DNA of 64,000 nt from contig NZ_JACKZA010000001.1 in NCBI RefSeq assembly GCF_015100155.1, forward strand, positions 1 to 64,000, read 5' to 3'. Below the pieces are notes generated by a model. That model did not search any database and was not told the DNA's origin. It saw only the letters and a list, made by a program, of their open reading frames with translations. The DNA comes from Acidithiobacillus sp. HP-2 (lineage in GTDB: Bacteria > Pseudomonadota > Gammaproteobacteria > Acidithiobacillales > Acidithiobacillaceae). Both the position numbers and the translations under genes were made by a program. Below, in pieces: positions 1 through 7,040 of this stretch; the first letter of the stretch is position 1; each line of letters begins with the position of its first letter.

Positions 1-2
1 AT

Positions 3-257
3 TGGGGGCTTGCTCCTATGAATGCCGAGGATGTTCGGGACCTGCTGGAAATCATTGATGACCGGGTAAACCAAAGGGCCACGCTGATTACCAGCCAGCT
101 CCCGGTGAATCATTGGCACGAATATCTGGGCGAGCCTACCGTGGCCGATGCGGTACTGGACCGACTGCTGCAGAGTGCTCACCGACTGGAGCTGAAGGGG
201 GACTCCCTGCGTCGTCACCGTGATGGACGCGACACCCCTAAAGTTGACGCATCGTGA
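3..257 (+). CDS. istB: IstB-like ATP-binding helper of IS21 transposition, C-terminal part
   Basis: This partial gene enters from the left edge; the frame is open from base 3 (WGLAP...) and ends in TGA at 255-257. IstB proteins are AAA+ ATPases that assist the IstA transposase in choosing and capturing target DNA. The visible C-terminal segment has the family pattern: a WGLAP stretch, a DLLEIIDDR helix, then the strand and turn with [12 protein letters not shown] and [13 protein letters not shown] near the end. The Walker motifs lie upstream of the window. The methionine at 18 is an internal residue and not the start. Whether the element is complete cannot be judged. Confidence 0.85.
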   Translation, partial: WGLAPMNAEDVRDLLEIIDDRVNQRATLITSQLPVNHWHEYLGEPTVADAVLDRLLQSAHRLELKGDSLRRHRDGRDTPKVDAS

Positions 258-1098
258 CCACCTGGGGATAAAATGGCGGTGACCAGAATGTACGCTTTTC
301 GGGGGTGCCCACGATCAGCGGAATCACTGCCCACGATCGCCGGAATGCGCATTTAGGTCCGGTCGTCGTGGAAAAGGCAGGATAACACCATGTATAAGCT
401 ACCCGCAGACCCGCGATGGATTGCTTGATTAAATTGGCAAACCGGAAAGCCTGATTGAATACGTCCCGATTACGAACCTTCTTGCCCTTGTTCAGCGGTT
501 CATACTTGGCGGCTTCTTCTTCGTCGGACGGCATCTGCTTGGTGCTCACAGGGTAGCCGTCAGAGTCAAACATGACCACGACATAGAAAATCTGCATGGA
601 ATCGTTCAGAGGCACCAGAAAATTACGGATTTCTTTGGATAGCTTGTCACGATCTTCCGAGTCCCGATACATGGTAATGCCGGGGATGGCTACGCACGGA
701 ATACCCGCTTTGCAGGCCGCTGCTGCTTTCTTTTCGCCTTCCGTGATGACCACCACTTTGGTGTCCAGACGGGAATTCATCAAAGCCATGTGGAACCGTT
801 CTGGAATGTACAAATGGGCTTTGGAACCTGCAGGTGAGAGATATTTGCCGATTTCGTTGCCCGGTTCAATATCCAGCAACCGGAAGCGTTCGTAGGGGAT
901 ACCAGAATCAATCAGTGGACTGCCATCGTAGTTGAAATACGGTATGGAATAGCCACCACGGCAAGGCAAGGCGTTTTCCAGACCTATGCGCTGCTTCAAT
1001 GCAGGCATACCCAAGGGTTCTGCTTTCAATTCCTCTGCGGTCAAACCGGAATGGGCTAAATCATCGTGCATAAAACTGAGCAATACTTCGTCTGCCAT
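238..1098 (-). CDS. DUF3854/TOPRIM-like protein truncated by the IS21 element
   Basis: The first ~249 residues look genuine: a conserved core with [10 protein letters not shown], then [14 protein letters not shown] and AIPGITMY, which resemble the TOPRIM-like DUF3854 domain found in plasmid and integrative-element proteins near primase/helicase functions. From base 351 downward the frame reads through IS21 terminal sequence, so the last ~37 residues (to TGA at 238) are artefactual. The natural C-terminus is lost and the gene is probably non-functional. It starts one base after the stop of the membrane/HTH gene at 1100-1861, so the two form an operon. The assignment to DUF3854 is from motif memory. 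Confidence 0.6.
   Translation of the reverse strand: MADEVLLSFMHDDLAHSGLTAEELKAEPLGMPALKQRIGLENALPCRGGYSIPYFNYDGSPLIDSGIPYERFRLLDIEPGNEIGKYLSPAGSKAHLYIPERFHMALMNSRLDTKVVVITEGEKKAAAACKAGIPCVAIPGITMYRDSEDRDKLSKEIRNFLVPLNDSMQIFYVVVMFDSDGYPVSTKQMPSDEEEAAKYEPLNKGKKVRNRDVFNQAFRFANLIKQSIAGLRVAYTWCYPAFSTTTGPKCAFRRSWAVIPLIVGTPEKRTFWSPPFYPQVVTMRQL
306..349 (+). repeat. Two tandem 22-bp repeats at the IS21 end
   Basis: The units at 306-327 and 328-349 share TGCCCACGATC and CGGAAT cores. IS21 ends carry such multiple repeats, which are taken to be transposase binding sites. A weaker related stretch lies near 279-296. Confidence 0.65.
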
Positions 1099-1099
1099 G

Positions 1100-1861
1100 T
1101 CACACCCCCTTACCGCGAACAGCGGCTATCTGGGCGGATGTGGCAAGCCTTGGGCGGCCTATTCTGCCCTTGGACTTTCTTAGGGATTTCGCGCCCCCGA
1201 CAGGGAAGCTATTCAGCCATGCGATGACATCCCGAAGATGGTAGCGGGGACCACGACAACCGGGGATGAAGACGGCGGGTGGTAGTGCAGACAGGGGTTT
1301 GTTCTGTAAAGTTTTAGGGCTGACCTGTAGCAGTACAGCCAGATCATGGACCGTGCAGAGTAAAGGCAGAGACGCAGGCGGCTCACCACCATCACTATCG
1401 TCTGAACTACTGCTGGCTGGCTTTTTATGTCCACCAGATTTCCTATGACCGGACTGACGACCTGCCGCCTGTTGCTTGTGGGCATGGGCGACCAAATCTG
1501 CACCAACGGCCCCCATTTCCCGCAGGTAATCAGGGCGTTTCATTTTTCCAGAGAGTCGGAATCGCCGGAAAGCTTTTACATAGGATAGCTTGGTTTCGCG
1601 CCATGCCTTGTCGTACGAAGCCTGCTTGGCTTTGTCGCCAGTAAAGAAAGCCCACATTTCACCCACAATGCCGACAATAAAAACCAATATGCCACCTACG
1701 GCAACCATATCCGCAAGAAAGGATATGTAATGACCGGCGGTACCGGGGATGCCGTTTACCGCCATGGCTAACAAAGGCATTACGAAAGCAGCCATAGAGG
1801 CTGGGATGAGATTTTTGGCGCAAATTTTAGCCCATGCGCTGGGCGTGTTTTTACTGTTCAT
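1100..1861 (-). CDS. Membrane protein with C-terminal helix-turn-helix domain (island gene)
   Basis: This is a 253-residue protein. Residues ~15-70 contain two hydrophobic segments (around FVMPLLAMAVNG and VGGILVFIVGIVGEMWAFF). A basic linker with a serine/aspartate-rich stretch follows (SSSSDDSDGG at ~152-161). Residues ~165-220 resemble an AlpA/excisionase-type winged helix: a TVHDLAVLLQVSPKTL helix-turn-helix, then GPRYHLRDVIAWL. The tail carries an AT-hook-like GRIGRPRL. The architecture suggests a membrane-anchored DNA-binding protein, for example for partition, replication control or mobilisation, but the function is not known. The gene precedes the DUF3854 gene by one base. An AG-rich ribosome site (AGGAGGAAACC) lies before ATG at 1861. 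Confidence 0.6.
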   Translation of the reverse strand: MNSKNTPSAWAKICAKNLIPASMAAFVMPLLAMAVNGIPGTAGHYISFLADMVAVGGILVFIVGIVGEMWAFFTGDKAKQASYDKAWRETKLSYVKAFRRFRLSGKMKRPDYLREMGAVGADLVAHAHKQQAAGRQSGHRKSGGHKKPASSSSDDSDGGEPPASLPLLCTVHDLAVLLQVSPKTLQNKPLSALPPAVFIPGCRGPRYHLRDVIAWLNSFPVGGAKSLRKSKGRIGRPRLATSAQIAAVRGKGV

Positions 1862-2286
1862 AATGGTTTCCTCCTGTGATGGTCAATTACTCTCAATTTG
1901 GTTTCCTCATACAACGGTCAATTACTCGGTGTGTGCCTCAGATGTGCCCCCTTTAATAAGGGAACTCACCTGTGTGCTGGCCGGGAAACCATCGCTTGGG
2001 CAGCAAAGAATCCGGTGACCAGCCGGGCGGCCAGAGAACACATCTGAGGCACCGCCGAGTGGATATTTTTGTATCCACAGGATGGTATAGACTCGCCCAT
2101 GATGGGATAAACCGTACACCATTCCTATGGACATATATATAGTCCGAAAGTTCCAAGTTATCAACACTTTTTCGAAATATTTTTACCAATTTTAATTTGA
2201 CTTTATAATGCACAAAATACAATATGTGAATATATTTAGGTTTCCATTAAAAACCACATTTAAAATTCCAGCTTGCACAATGCAAA
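1862..2286. promoter_or_regulatory. AT-rich non-coding region with direct and inverted repeats
   Basis: There is no convincing gene here. The region precedes the 1861-to-238 operon and contains: a 28-bp direct repeat (1865-1892 and 1900-1927, spacing 35); a perfect 13-bp inverted repeat, TGCCTCAGATGTG, at 1934-1946 and 2039-2051; a short hairpin at 2059-2078 (GTGGATA/TATCCAC); and a near-palindrome at 2129-2145 (GGAC...GTCC around an ATATATA core). This density of repeats fits an operator, an origin of transfer or a partition site. Which of these is not decidable from sequence alone. Confidence 0.45.
2129..2145. promoter_or_regulatory. Near-palindromic operator-like site
   Basis: The 17-base stretch has GGAC and GTCC arms around an alternating AT core. 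It sits about 270 bases upstream of the ATG at 1861, in the AT-rich leader of the membrane/HTH gene. A binding factor is not known; the HTH protein itself or the island HU/IHF proteins are possible. Confidence 0.35.
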
Positions 2287-2844
2287 TCACAAGTGATTCA
2301 GGCGACGCTTCAGTTCCTTGATGACCGGCGCGCTGTTCATACGCAGTTCCAGATTGTCGGGCTGACCCAGTACCCTCGACACGGCAAGGCATAAATCCCT
2401 ATGACCCATCAATGCCACATCAACAGACAGCAAGGAACCATCCAACGCACTCTGTGCCATCATTTTCCGCTTATGCCGATACCGCCGCGCCTTTTCAGTA
2501 GGCGTTAGCACATGGTCCGCATGCAGCCTTGGGCGGCCCGCTTTGCGTTTGGGGGCTGGCGCATCAACTTCAGGCTGGACCAAAGAGGGCTGTTCCATAA
2601 CCGGTGCAGGCGGATATGTGGATTCTGGCTGGCGTGCAGGTTCTGGCTGCCGTACAGGTTCCGATAGCCGCGCTGGTTCTGACTGACGTACAGATTCCGG
2701 CGGGCTTGCTGGGTAGCCACGTTCCGGTCGGGTTGATACCGGCTGTTCCGGCTTGTGCGGGGATTCCCGTGTTACGGGTTTCAGATCAAGTTTATCCAAA
2801 CCAAGTCCCGCCAATAAAGATTTTTGCATGACACACATCCTCAT
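2287..2844 (-). CDS. Proline-rich protein with AT-hook-like motif (island gene)
   Basis: No known family was recognised. Residues ~50-85 form a low-complexity tract of imperfect repeats of the type SEPVRQPEPARQPE, likely an extended linker. Residues ~100-135 are very basic, with KRKAGRPRL (AT-hook-like) followed by TPTEKARRYRHKRKMM. The C-terminal ~60 residues look like a small folded helical domain ending VIKELKRRLNHL. Together these suggest a DNA-binding accessory protein. The next methionine (start 2829) would also serve as start. The gene lies just left of the iteron array, where plasmid replication or partition genes are often found. That link is inference. Confidence 0.5.
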   Translation of the reverse strand: MRMCVMQKSLLAGLGLDKLDLKPVTRESPHKPEQPVSTRPERGYPASPPESVRQSEPARLSEPVRQPEPARQPESTYPPAPVMEQPSLVQPEVDAPAPKRKAGRPRLHADHVLTPTEKARRYRHKRKMMAQSALDGSLLSVDVALMGHRDLCLAVSRVLGQPDNLELRMNSAPVIKELKRRLNHL

Positions 2845-2894
2845 AGTTCTTCTACGGCTTATTCCGTCATGATTGGTATAGCCGAACCATATGG

Positions 2895-3099
2895 GGTATA
2901 GCTTTATTGGGTGATGGCCGACTATTTTGAGGTGACTTGATTGGGTAGCGGCATACTATTTAGGCACGGCCTTATTAGGTGGCGGCCTACTATTCAGGGT
3001 TGGCCTTATTAGGTGATCGTTTACCATTCTTGCGCAGCCTTATTAAGTGAAGACCAACTATTCAGGCATAGCTTTAATTGAGTAGTGGCCGACTATTTA
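2895..3099. repeat. Six tandem 34-bp iteron-like repeats
   Basis: Imperfect direct repeats start at 2895, 2929, 2963, 2997, 3031 and 3065, a constant 34-base period (the last unit is one base longer). Each carries a CTTATTAGGTG-like block followed about 7 bases later by a CTACTATTC-like block. There are no unique spacers, so this is not a CRISPR. A more degenerate unit may precede at ~2851-2885. Evenly phased tandem repeats of this kind are typical of plasmid replication origins (iterons) or of partition sites. The flanks are AT-rich, especially 3110-3200. No replication initiator gene is visible in the window. Confidence 0.7.
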
Positions 3100-3284
3100 T
3101 TAGGGTGGCGTAACCAAATAAATTGGTTGCGGTAGATGAAAAATGGTTGGTTAGCGTTACTATATATTTAGTGATTATTGTTTTAATGGGATAAGGTGAA
3201 CGCCAGATAAAGTAACGCATCAAAAGCTGTAGCTTTTTATCGGTGCGAATCACCCACAGGGACAGCAGGAACCACCAAATGGGT

Positions 3285-3578
3285 TCATCCCTCAATAGGG
3301 ACGCTACTACGTTCCTTAATTTTCTGGCTGCGCTTAAACGTCACCACCCGTCTGGCCGTGATGACATGGGGTACGCCGTTCTTGGGGTTCCGGCCCTCTC
3401 TGGCAACCTTTTCCCGTAACGTGAAATTCCCGAAGCCGGACAACTTCACGTCCTCACCGGACGCCAGTGTTTCCCGTATCGTGTCAAACAGGCTATTCAC
3501 CAATTCCAGGCTGGTCAGGTAGGTCAAACCCGTTTCATCCACCAGTGCATGCGCCATTTCTGCTTTTGTAACGGTCAT
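3285..3578 (-). CDS. IHF/HU-family DNA-bending protein (IHF-alpha-like)
   Basis: This 97-residue protein has the HU/IHF fold: an N-terminal helical pair (TKAEMAHALVDETGL), a DNA-contacting strand GFGNFTLREKVAREGRNPK, and the arm with the PHVITARR...VTFKRSQKIKE end. NPKNG replaces the usual NPxTG around the tip proline. The chosen ATG at 3578 overlaps the stop of the upstream gene as ATGA, indicating translational coupling. A longer form starting at 3623 would add residues unlike the family. It probably bends island DNA at the nearby repeats or the att site. A second HU-like gene lies at 12083-12358. Confidence 0.85.
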   Translation of the reverse strand: MTVTKAEMAHALVDETGLTYLTSLELVNSLFDTIRETLASGEDVKLSGFGNFTLREKVAREGRNPKNGVPHVITARRVVTFKRSQKIKERSSVPIEG

Positions 3579-4225
3579 AGTTCTTTCATCAGAAAACCGT
3601 GGGCACCTATGTGTATCTGGCAATCCTGAATCACTTCCCGATAGGCATCCCGAAAGTCGATCATCATCACTTTGCGCCGATCCTTCTTGGTCTGGATGAA
3701 ATTTTCGTCATAGTACACCAGAAGGTCTTCAGCAAAATAACTGACCATCAGCATAGCGGCATTAGTGGCATATTCTGCCATGAAGACCGGTCCAAAACTG
3801 TCCGAAGAAAGAATAAATTCATCCGTTGGAAGCATTCTATCCAGTTTGCGAAGCACCTTGTGCGTGGTCTTGGCACGTTGAACCAGCCAGTTTACCTTTT
3901 CCTGATCCGTCAGTTCCGGGTGCCTTTGGGCTTGATAGGTCAGCACATTGGCCGCTTCTGTCAGGACATTCATGCCGTGAATGGTCCGCAGGAACTGGGC
4001 ACAGAGGGAAGCTAATTCATCCGCTGTAGGTTCCTGACCGGCCTGTGCGAGGTATAGGCTACCCGCCTGAATAATGGCGTCGAGCACATCTATGGGTTGG
4101 TCATCTATGCCTTGCAGCAGTAGCGCCGGACCATAGACGCTATTACTGTTTTTCGGTCGGCGGCTTTTCTTGCGCAAGGTTTTGGCGGATTTACCGCCTG
4201 CGGGGAATGGGTGAACGTTTGTCAT
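3575..4225 (-). CDS. Island protein of unknown function, upstream of IHF-like gene
   Basis: This 216-residue soluble protein was not assigned to a family. The N-terminus is basic (GKSAKTLRKKSRRPKNSNS); the remainder appears mostly alpha-helical, with conserved-looking stretches QPIDVLDAIIQAGSLYLAQAG (residues ~43-63) and FRDAYREVIQDCQIHIGAHG near the C-terminus. Its stop overlaps the IHF-like start by four bases, so the two are expressed together. A decayed copy of the QPIDVLDAII region is present at about 9352-9420, which shows this gene belongs to a family carried more than once by these elements. A role in DNA handling is only suggested by its partner. Confidence 0.55.
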   Translation of the reverse strand: MTNVHPFPAGGKSAKTLRKKSRRPKNSNSVYGPALLLQGIDDQPIDVLDAIIQAGSLYLAQAGQEPTADELASLCAQFLRTIHGMNVLTEAANVLTYQAQRHPELTDQEKVNWLVQRAKTTHKVLRKLDRMLPTDEFILSSDSFGPVFMAEYATNAAMLMVSYFAEDLLVYYDENFIQTKKDRRKVMMIDFRDAYREVIQDCQIHIGAHGFLMKEL

Positions 4226-4317
4226 CGGTAGAATTTAACACGATGCAGCTTCCCAGAAAATTCTGATGATCAAAATCATGTACCATAATCCAATTAAACC
4301 GCATTTCTGAGGTGCCT

Positions 4318-4341
4318 ATGTGTGGCCGTTATATGTTTGCT
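4318..4341 (+). pseudogene. Possible 5' remnant of a YedK/SRAP (HMCES-like) gene
   Basis: ATG at 4318 encodes MCGRYMF, the hallmark N-terminus of SRAP proteins, whose Cys2 forms a DNA-protein crosslink at abasic sites. A GAGG ribosome site lies just upstream. After the seventh codon similarity stops and the frame ends at TAA 4390-4392. The convergent three-gene cassette ends at 4340, right at the breakpoint. The remnant is short, so chance cannot be excluded. Confidence 0.4.
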
Positions 4342-4861
4342 AGAGGGGGCAATCTGGTGAGAACACGCCACCGTTTGTTCGTACATGGTTAAGCAAGGTC
4401 ATGCGAACCTTTTTTCTCTGAGTCTTTGGAAGGCTAGGCAAAGACACAACATCAGCATGACATTTATTATACGGTAATGCTGTATCATAAACCCTTATAC
4501 CATTGTCGCAAGAGTCTCGCATAAAACCTACATTTAACCTTACGAAACCAATGTACTTCCTCTTTTCATTTTGACAGTCGTACCCTAATTTATGCAGATG
4601 ATCAACGTCAAGAAATAACCCTCTATTGCACGAAGCGCCACATTTAAAGCAATCAGAAAACAATGTCTCATTTAATTCATCATCGTCAAAATGGTGAGGC
4701 TTAAACACAAACCGTAGCAAAACCTCATTATTTTCCACTGGCCCAGGTGAATTTTCACTGACACTTTCAAATTGACATCCCCCGTCAACATCATGCGTGA
4801 AAACACATCGCGCAAATTCATCTTTACTGTCTTCACAGCATTTTAGCTCGCTACAATTCAT
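4340..4861 (-). CDS. Cysteine-rich protein of unknown function, cassette gene 3
   Basis: This 173-residue protein is AT-rich in codon use compared with the core genome. It contains many cysteines in pairs: CSELKCCEDS at the N-terminus, CFKCGASC near residue 72, and single Cys at ~95, 117, 133 and 171. CFKCGASCNRG followed by LDVDHLH suggests a metal-binding (zinc-finger-like) centre. No family was recognised. Its ATG (4861) overlaps the stop of the upstream 193-residue protein by four bases (ATGA), so the two are translationally coupled. It is the last gene of a three-gene cassette whose end touches a YedK-like remnant. Confidence 0.5.
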   Translation of the reverse strand: MNCSELKCCEDSKDEFARCVFTHDVDGGCQFESVSENSPGPVENNEVLLRFVFKPHHFDDDELNETLFSDCFKCGASCNRGLFLDVDHLHKLGYDCQNEKRKYIGFVRLNVGFMRDSCDNGIRVYDTALPYNKCHADVVSLPSLPKTQRKKVRMTLLNHVRTNGGVFSPDCPL

Positions 4862-5439
4862 TTAATCGTTTTGGTTTTGGTCAACAAGGAAATGATCTCA
4901 TGTGGGATAGTGTCATCTAGCGAAAACTCACCAACAGTGATGCAGCCTTCTTCGTCAATTCCCCAAATAAGGTTTTCGCTGGCATCAAAGTCGATACTGG
5001 CATAATTTTTATTATCAATAAACCAATACGCAGACAATGTTCCATCGTCTAACAACATAATTTTTGGTTCTGGTAGCCCGCTCTCAGCTAACTTAAAAAG
5101 CGCTGCCTTTGCAGTTGTTTCCTGAACAGGGCTTGGAACGTTCGGATCATTGTCAGAATAATTAGCAGGATTCTGACGAAGATTGTCAACCTGTCGGTAA
5201 GCCCTCTCATATAATTTTTTTGGAAGGTAATCAATCTCTATATCAGAGCTTTCATTATCCACAACAAAGGCTTCACTATCCGCAATGAATAGCGAAAAAG
5301 ACAACCCAGATAATTTTTTTCTTGTGTTTTTTACAAGAATAGAGCCAATATCGGAATAGTTCTGCAGTAGATTTTTTGTGGATATACAATCCGGACTATG
5401 CCTTTCGCCACTGAATCCAACCGTGTCTATTACGTTCAT
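4858..5439 (-). CDS. Acidic protein of unknown function, cassette gene 2
   Basis: This soluble, acidic 193-residue protein has no signal peptide or membrane segment. The central part reads PEPKIMLLDDGTLSAYWFIDNKNYASIDFDASENLIWGI in two short pieces of beta-like alternation, followed by a helical C-terminus. No family was recognised. It starts 11 bases after the TIGR04255-like gene (5451) and overlaps the following Cys-rich gene by four bases. The arrangement indicates one transcript of three genes; a joint function such as phage defence is conjecture from the neighbourhood. Confidence 0.5.
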   Translation of the reverse strand: MNVIDTVGFSGERHSPDCISTKNLLQNYSDIGSILVKNTRKKLSGLSFSLFIADSEAFVVDNESSDIEIDYLPKKLYERAYRQVDNLRQNPANYSDNDPNVPSPVQETTAKAALFKLAESGLPEPKIMLLDDGTLSAYWFIDNKNYASIDFDASENLIWGIDEEGCITVGEFSLDDTIPHEIISLLTKTKTIK

Positions 5440-5450
5440 AATTACAGTCC

Positions 5451-6284
5451 TTATTTAGTAGAATTATCAGAAAGCCCGATGAGTTCGCTTACGGATTCAC
5501 TAATTAGACTCAACAAAATATCTTTATTAGTTTTATGTAAGTTTTCCCATGCCTGTTCTATATTCTCTGCGCTTAGAGTAATTTCTTCTGAGCCTATCAT
5601 ATTCTTGTTTAGTAATCTGTGTTGACCGGTTATCCGAAAGAGGCATCTATCACTACTATATTCTACAATAGCATCAATATTGAGTAAATTATGTGTCCGC
5701 CTATTTCCCAAGCCATCTGCAAACCAGCCTTGATGAATGTGCCAAGGATGGCACTCAGACAATACGCGCTCATTTAGCCAGATATTGTTATCATGCTTCC
5801 TAAACAATTCGTTAGTTCCGCGCACCAAATCAATAGTATTCACACGGAATTCATCTTGATATTGAAGTCCTATCGCTTGAATGGAAATCCCCTCAGCCAT
5901 AATACTTTTGCAGACAGGCAGAATAGACTCAAGTGCAAAATCTCGTGCTGCTACCCATTTTTCATAACAAAAACAACTACAAGAAAGTACATTTCCACGC
6001 ACTTCGAGCGTCCAAAAAGGTTTGTTATTTTCGTGTTTTTTTAACAACCGCAAACCATTATTACCAAAACTCACAGATTGTGAGTTTCCATTAACGGTTA
6101 TAGAAGCCCCATTCAGCTTCTCTATTGTAGGAAGCATCGCTTTTAGATCGTCAGCTTGTTCATAGTATTTTGAAATTTGGTCAATGAGTTTACTATCAAG
6201 CTGTCGGTCAAATTCAAGGCCGAACGCCATGACCACTATGGCATGCTTGCCGGATACAGGTGTGATAACTATTTCTTCTGACAT
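5451..6284 (-). CDS. TIGR04255-like protein, first gene of a three-gene cassette
   Basis: The chosen start (ATG 6284, MSEEIVITPV) has an A/G-rich ribosome site just upstream; a longer frame begins at 6335. The 277-residue protein follows the general plan of the sporadically distributed TIGR04255 family: N-terminal strand (AIVVMAFGLEF), a central VSFGNNGLRLLK...WTLEV section, a CYEKWVAARDFALESILPV helix, then SIQAIGLQYQDEFRV and a C-terminal helix. Function of that family is not established. The match is by overall layout only, so moderate confidence. The gene leads an operon with two unknown genes and stands 140 bases from a truncated hsdM. Confidence 0.5.
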   Translation of the reverse strand: MSEEIVITPVSGKHAIVVMAFGLEFDRQLDSKLIDQISKYYEQADDLKAMLPTIEKLNGASITVNGNSQSVSFGNNGLRLLKKHENNKPFWTLEVRGNVLSCSCFCYEKWVAARDFALESILPVCKSIMAEGISIQAIGLQYQDEFRVNTIDLVRGTNELFRKHDNNIWLNERVLSECHPWHIHQGWFADGLGNRRTHNLLNIDAIVEYSSDRCLFRITGQHRLLNKNMIGSEEITLSAENIEQAWENLHKTNKDILLSLISESVSELIGLSDNSTK

Positions 6285-6424
6285 GGACCTTTTCCATAGT
6301 AAAGGCGAGCCAACTCTGACTACAGCATACCGCAATTTTTGCCATGAGTGGTAGTTTGCCTTGTTAACCGCCTTACGCCCGTTATCTCAGCGTGATATAA
6401 CACCACAAAAGCAAAGGGGACACC

Positions 6425-6865
6425 ATGCCGCGCGGACCAGCCAAGAAAAAAACCGAAGACACCAGCAGCCTCGAATCCAAACTCTGGGCCACTGCCGACA
6501 AGCTACGCGGCCATCTGGATGCCGCTGACTACAAGCATGTCGTGCTGGGCCTCATCTTCCTGAAATACATCTCAGACCGTTTTGCACAACGCCATTCGGA
6601 AATCTTAGGGGATGGACCGGGTGCCGATCCTGAAGACCGCGACGAGTACACGGCAGAAGGCGTGTTCTGGGTACCGGCTTCGGCACGCTGGCCGGTGATT
6701 CAGGCCGCCGCCAAACAGACCGACATCGGCAAGCGTATTGATGACGTCACGTGCAGTCGCTTTGTCTTTGATACCCGCATACTGGATATCGTGGTCAGGT
6801 TGCCACCCTTCGCAAAGCCAAATTATTTGTGTTATTCACTTTCCTGTCTAACGTCAACCCTATGA
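6425..6865 (+). pseudogene. hsdM: Truncated type I restriction-modification methylase subunit (HsdM)
   Basis: The first ~107 codons match the N-terminal helical domain of HsdM: SSLESKLWATADKLRGHLDAADYKHVVLGLIFLKYISD, a DEYTAEGVFWVP segment, and IGKRIDD. Complete HsdM is about 500 residues; the SAM-binding and NPPF catalytic motifs are absent. Past about base 6745 the frame has no HsdM similarity and overlaps a small gene on the opposite strand. The start has a good ribosome site (AAAGGGGACACC before ATG 6425). No hsdS or hsdR is present. This is a deletion remnant of a restriction system. Confidence 0.8.
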
Positions 6866-6999
6866 CGAGCAATAGAAACGATCAACTCAAGACCTTCAGA
6901 AATCTTTTTATCCTCGGCTTTTGTTAAAGACAAAAGCCTTAAAGCTTCATCATGAATTGCATCAAGAGCTTTGATCATTGCGTCTTCTTTCATGTCCAT
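6832..6999 (-). CDS. Small helical protein (55 aa), unknown
   Basis: ATG at 6999 is preceded by GGGGAATTTACT, a good ribosome site, and TAA lies at 6832-6834. The product starts MDMKEDAMIKALDAIHDEAL and continues with SLTKAEDKKISEGLELIVSIARHRVDV; it is strongly helical and charged. It lies 41 bases downstream of the Sel1-repeat gene in the same direction and overlaps the 3' tail of the broken hsdM frame. The product could be a small regulator or antitoxin-like partner; there is no recognised family. Confidence rests on the ribosome site and codon pattern. Confidence 0.45.
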   Translation of the reverse strand: MDMKEDAMIKALDAIHDEALRLLSLTKAEDKKISEGLELIVSIARHRVDVRQESE

Positions 7000-7040
7000 A
7001 GTAAATTCCCCATAATTAATCCGTGAATTAAACTTCTAAA

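Larger units (their letters stand above)
1..351 (+). mobile_element. Right end of an IS21-family insertion sequence
   Basis: This is the 3' end of an IstB gene followed by about 95 bases of non-coding terminal sequence. The terminal part holds two tandem, imperfect 22-base repeats (306-327 and 328-349), the multiple-repeat end typical of IS21 elements, and the element appears to stop near base 351 at a terminal CA. The left end and istA lie outside the window. The boundary is inferred from where the reading frame of the interrupted neighbour becomes coherent again, and no target-site duplication can be checked. Confidence 0.75.

Noticed and set aside
2895-3099. CRISPR array
   Set aside because: The repeats are directly abutting at a 34-base period with no unique spacers, and no cas genes are nearby.
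3074-3295. Minus-strand frame of 73 codons over the iteron flank
   Set aside because: It is low-complexity, overlaps the IHF-like gene end and the last iteron, and has no ribosome site.
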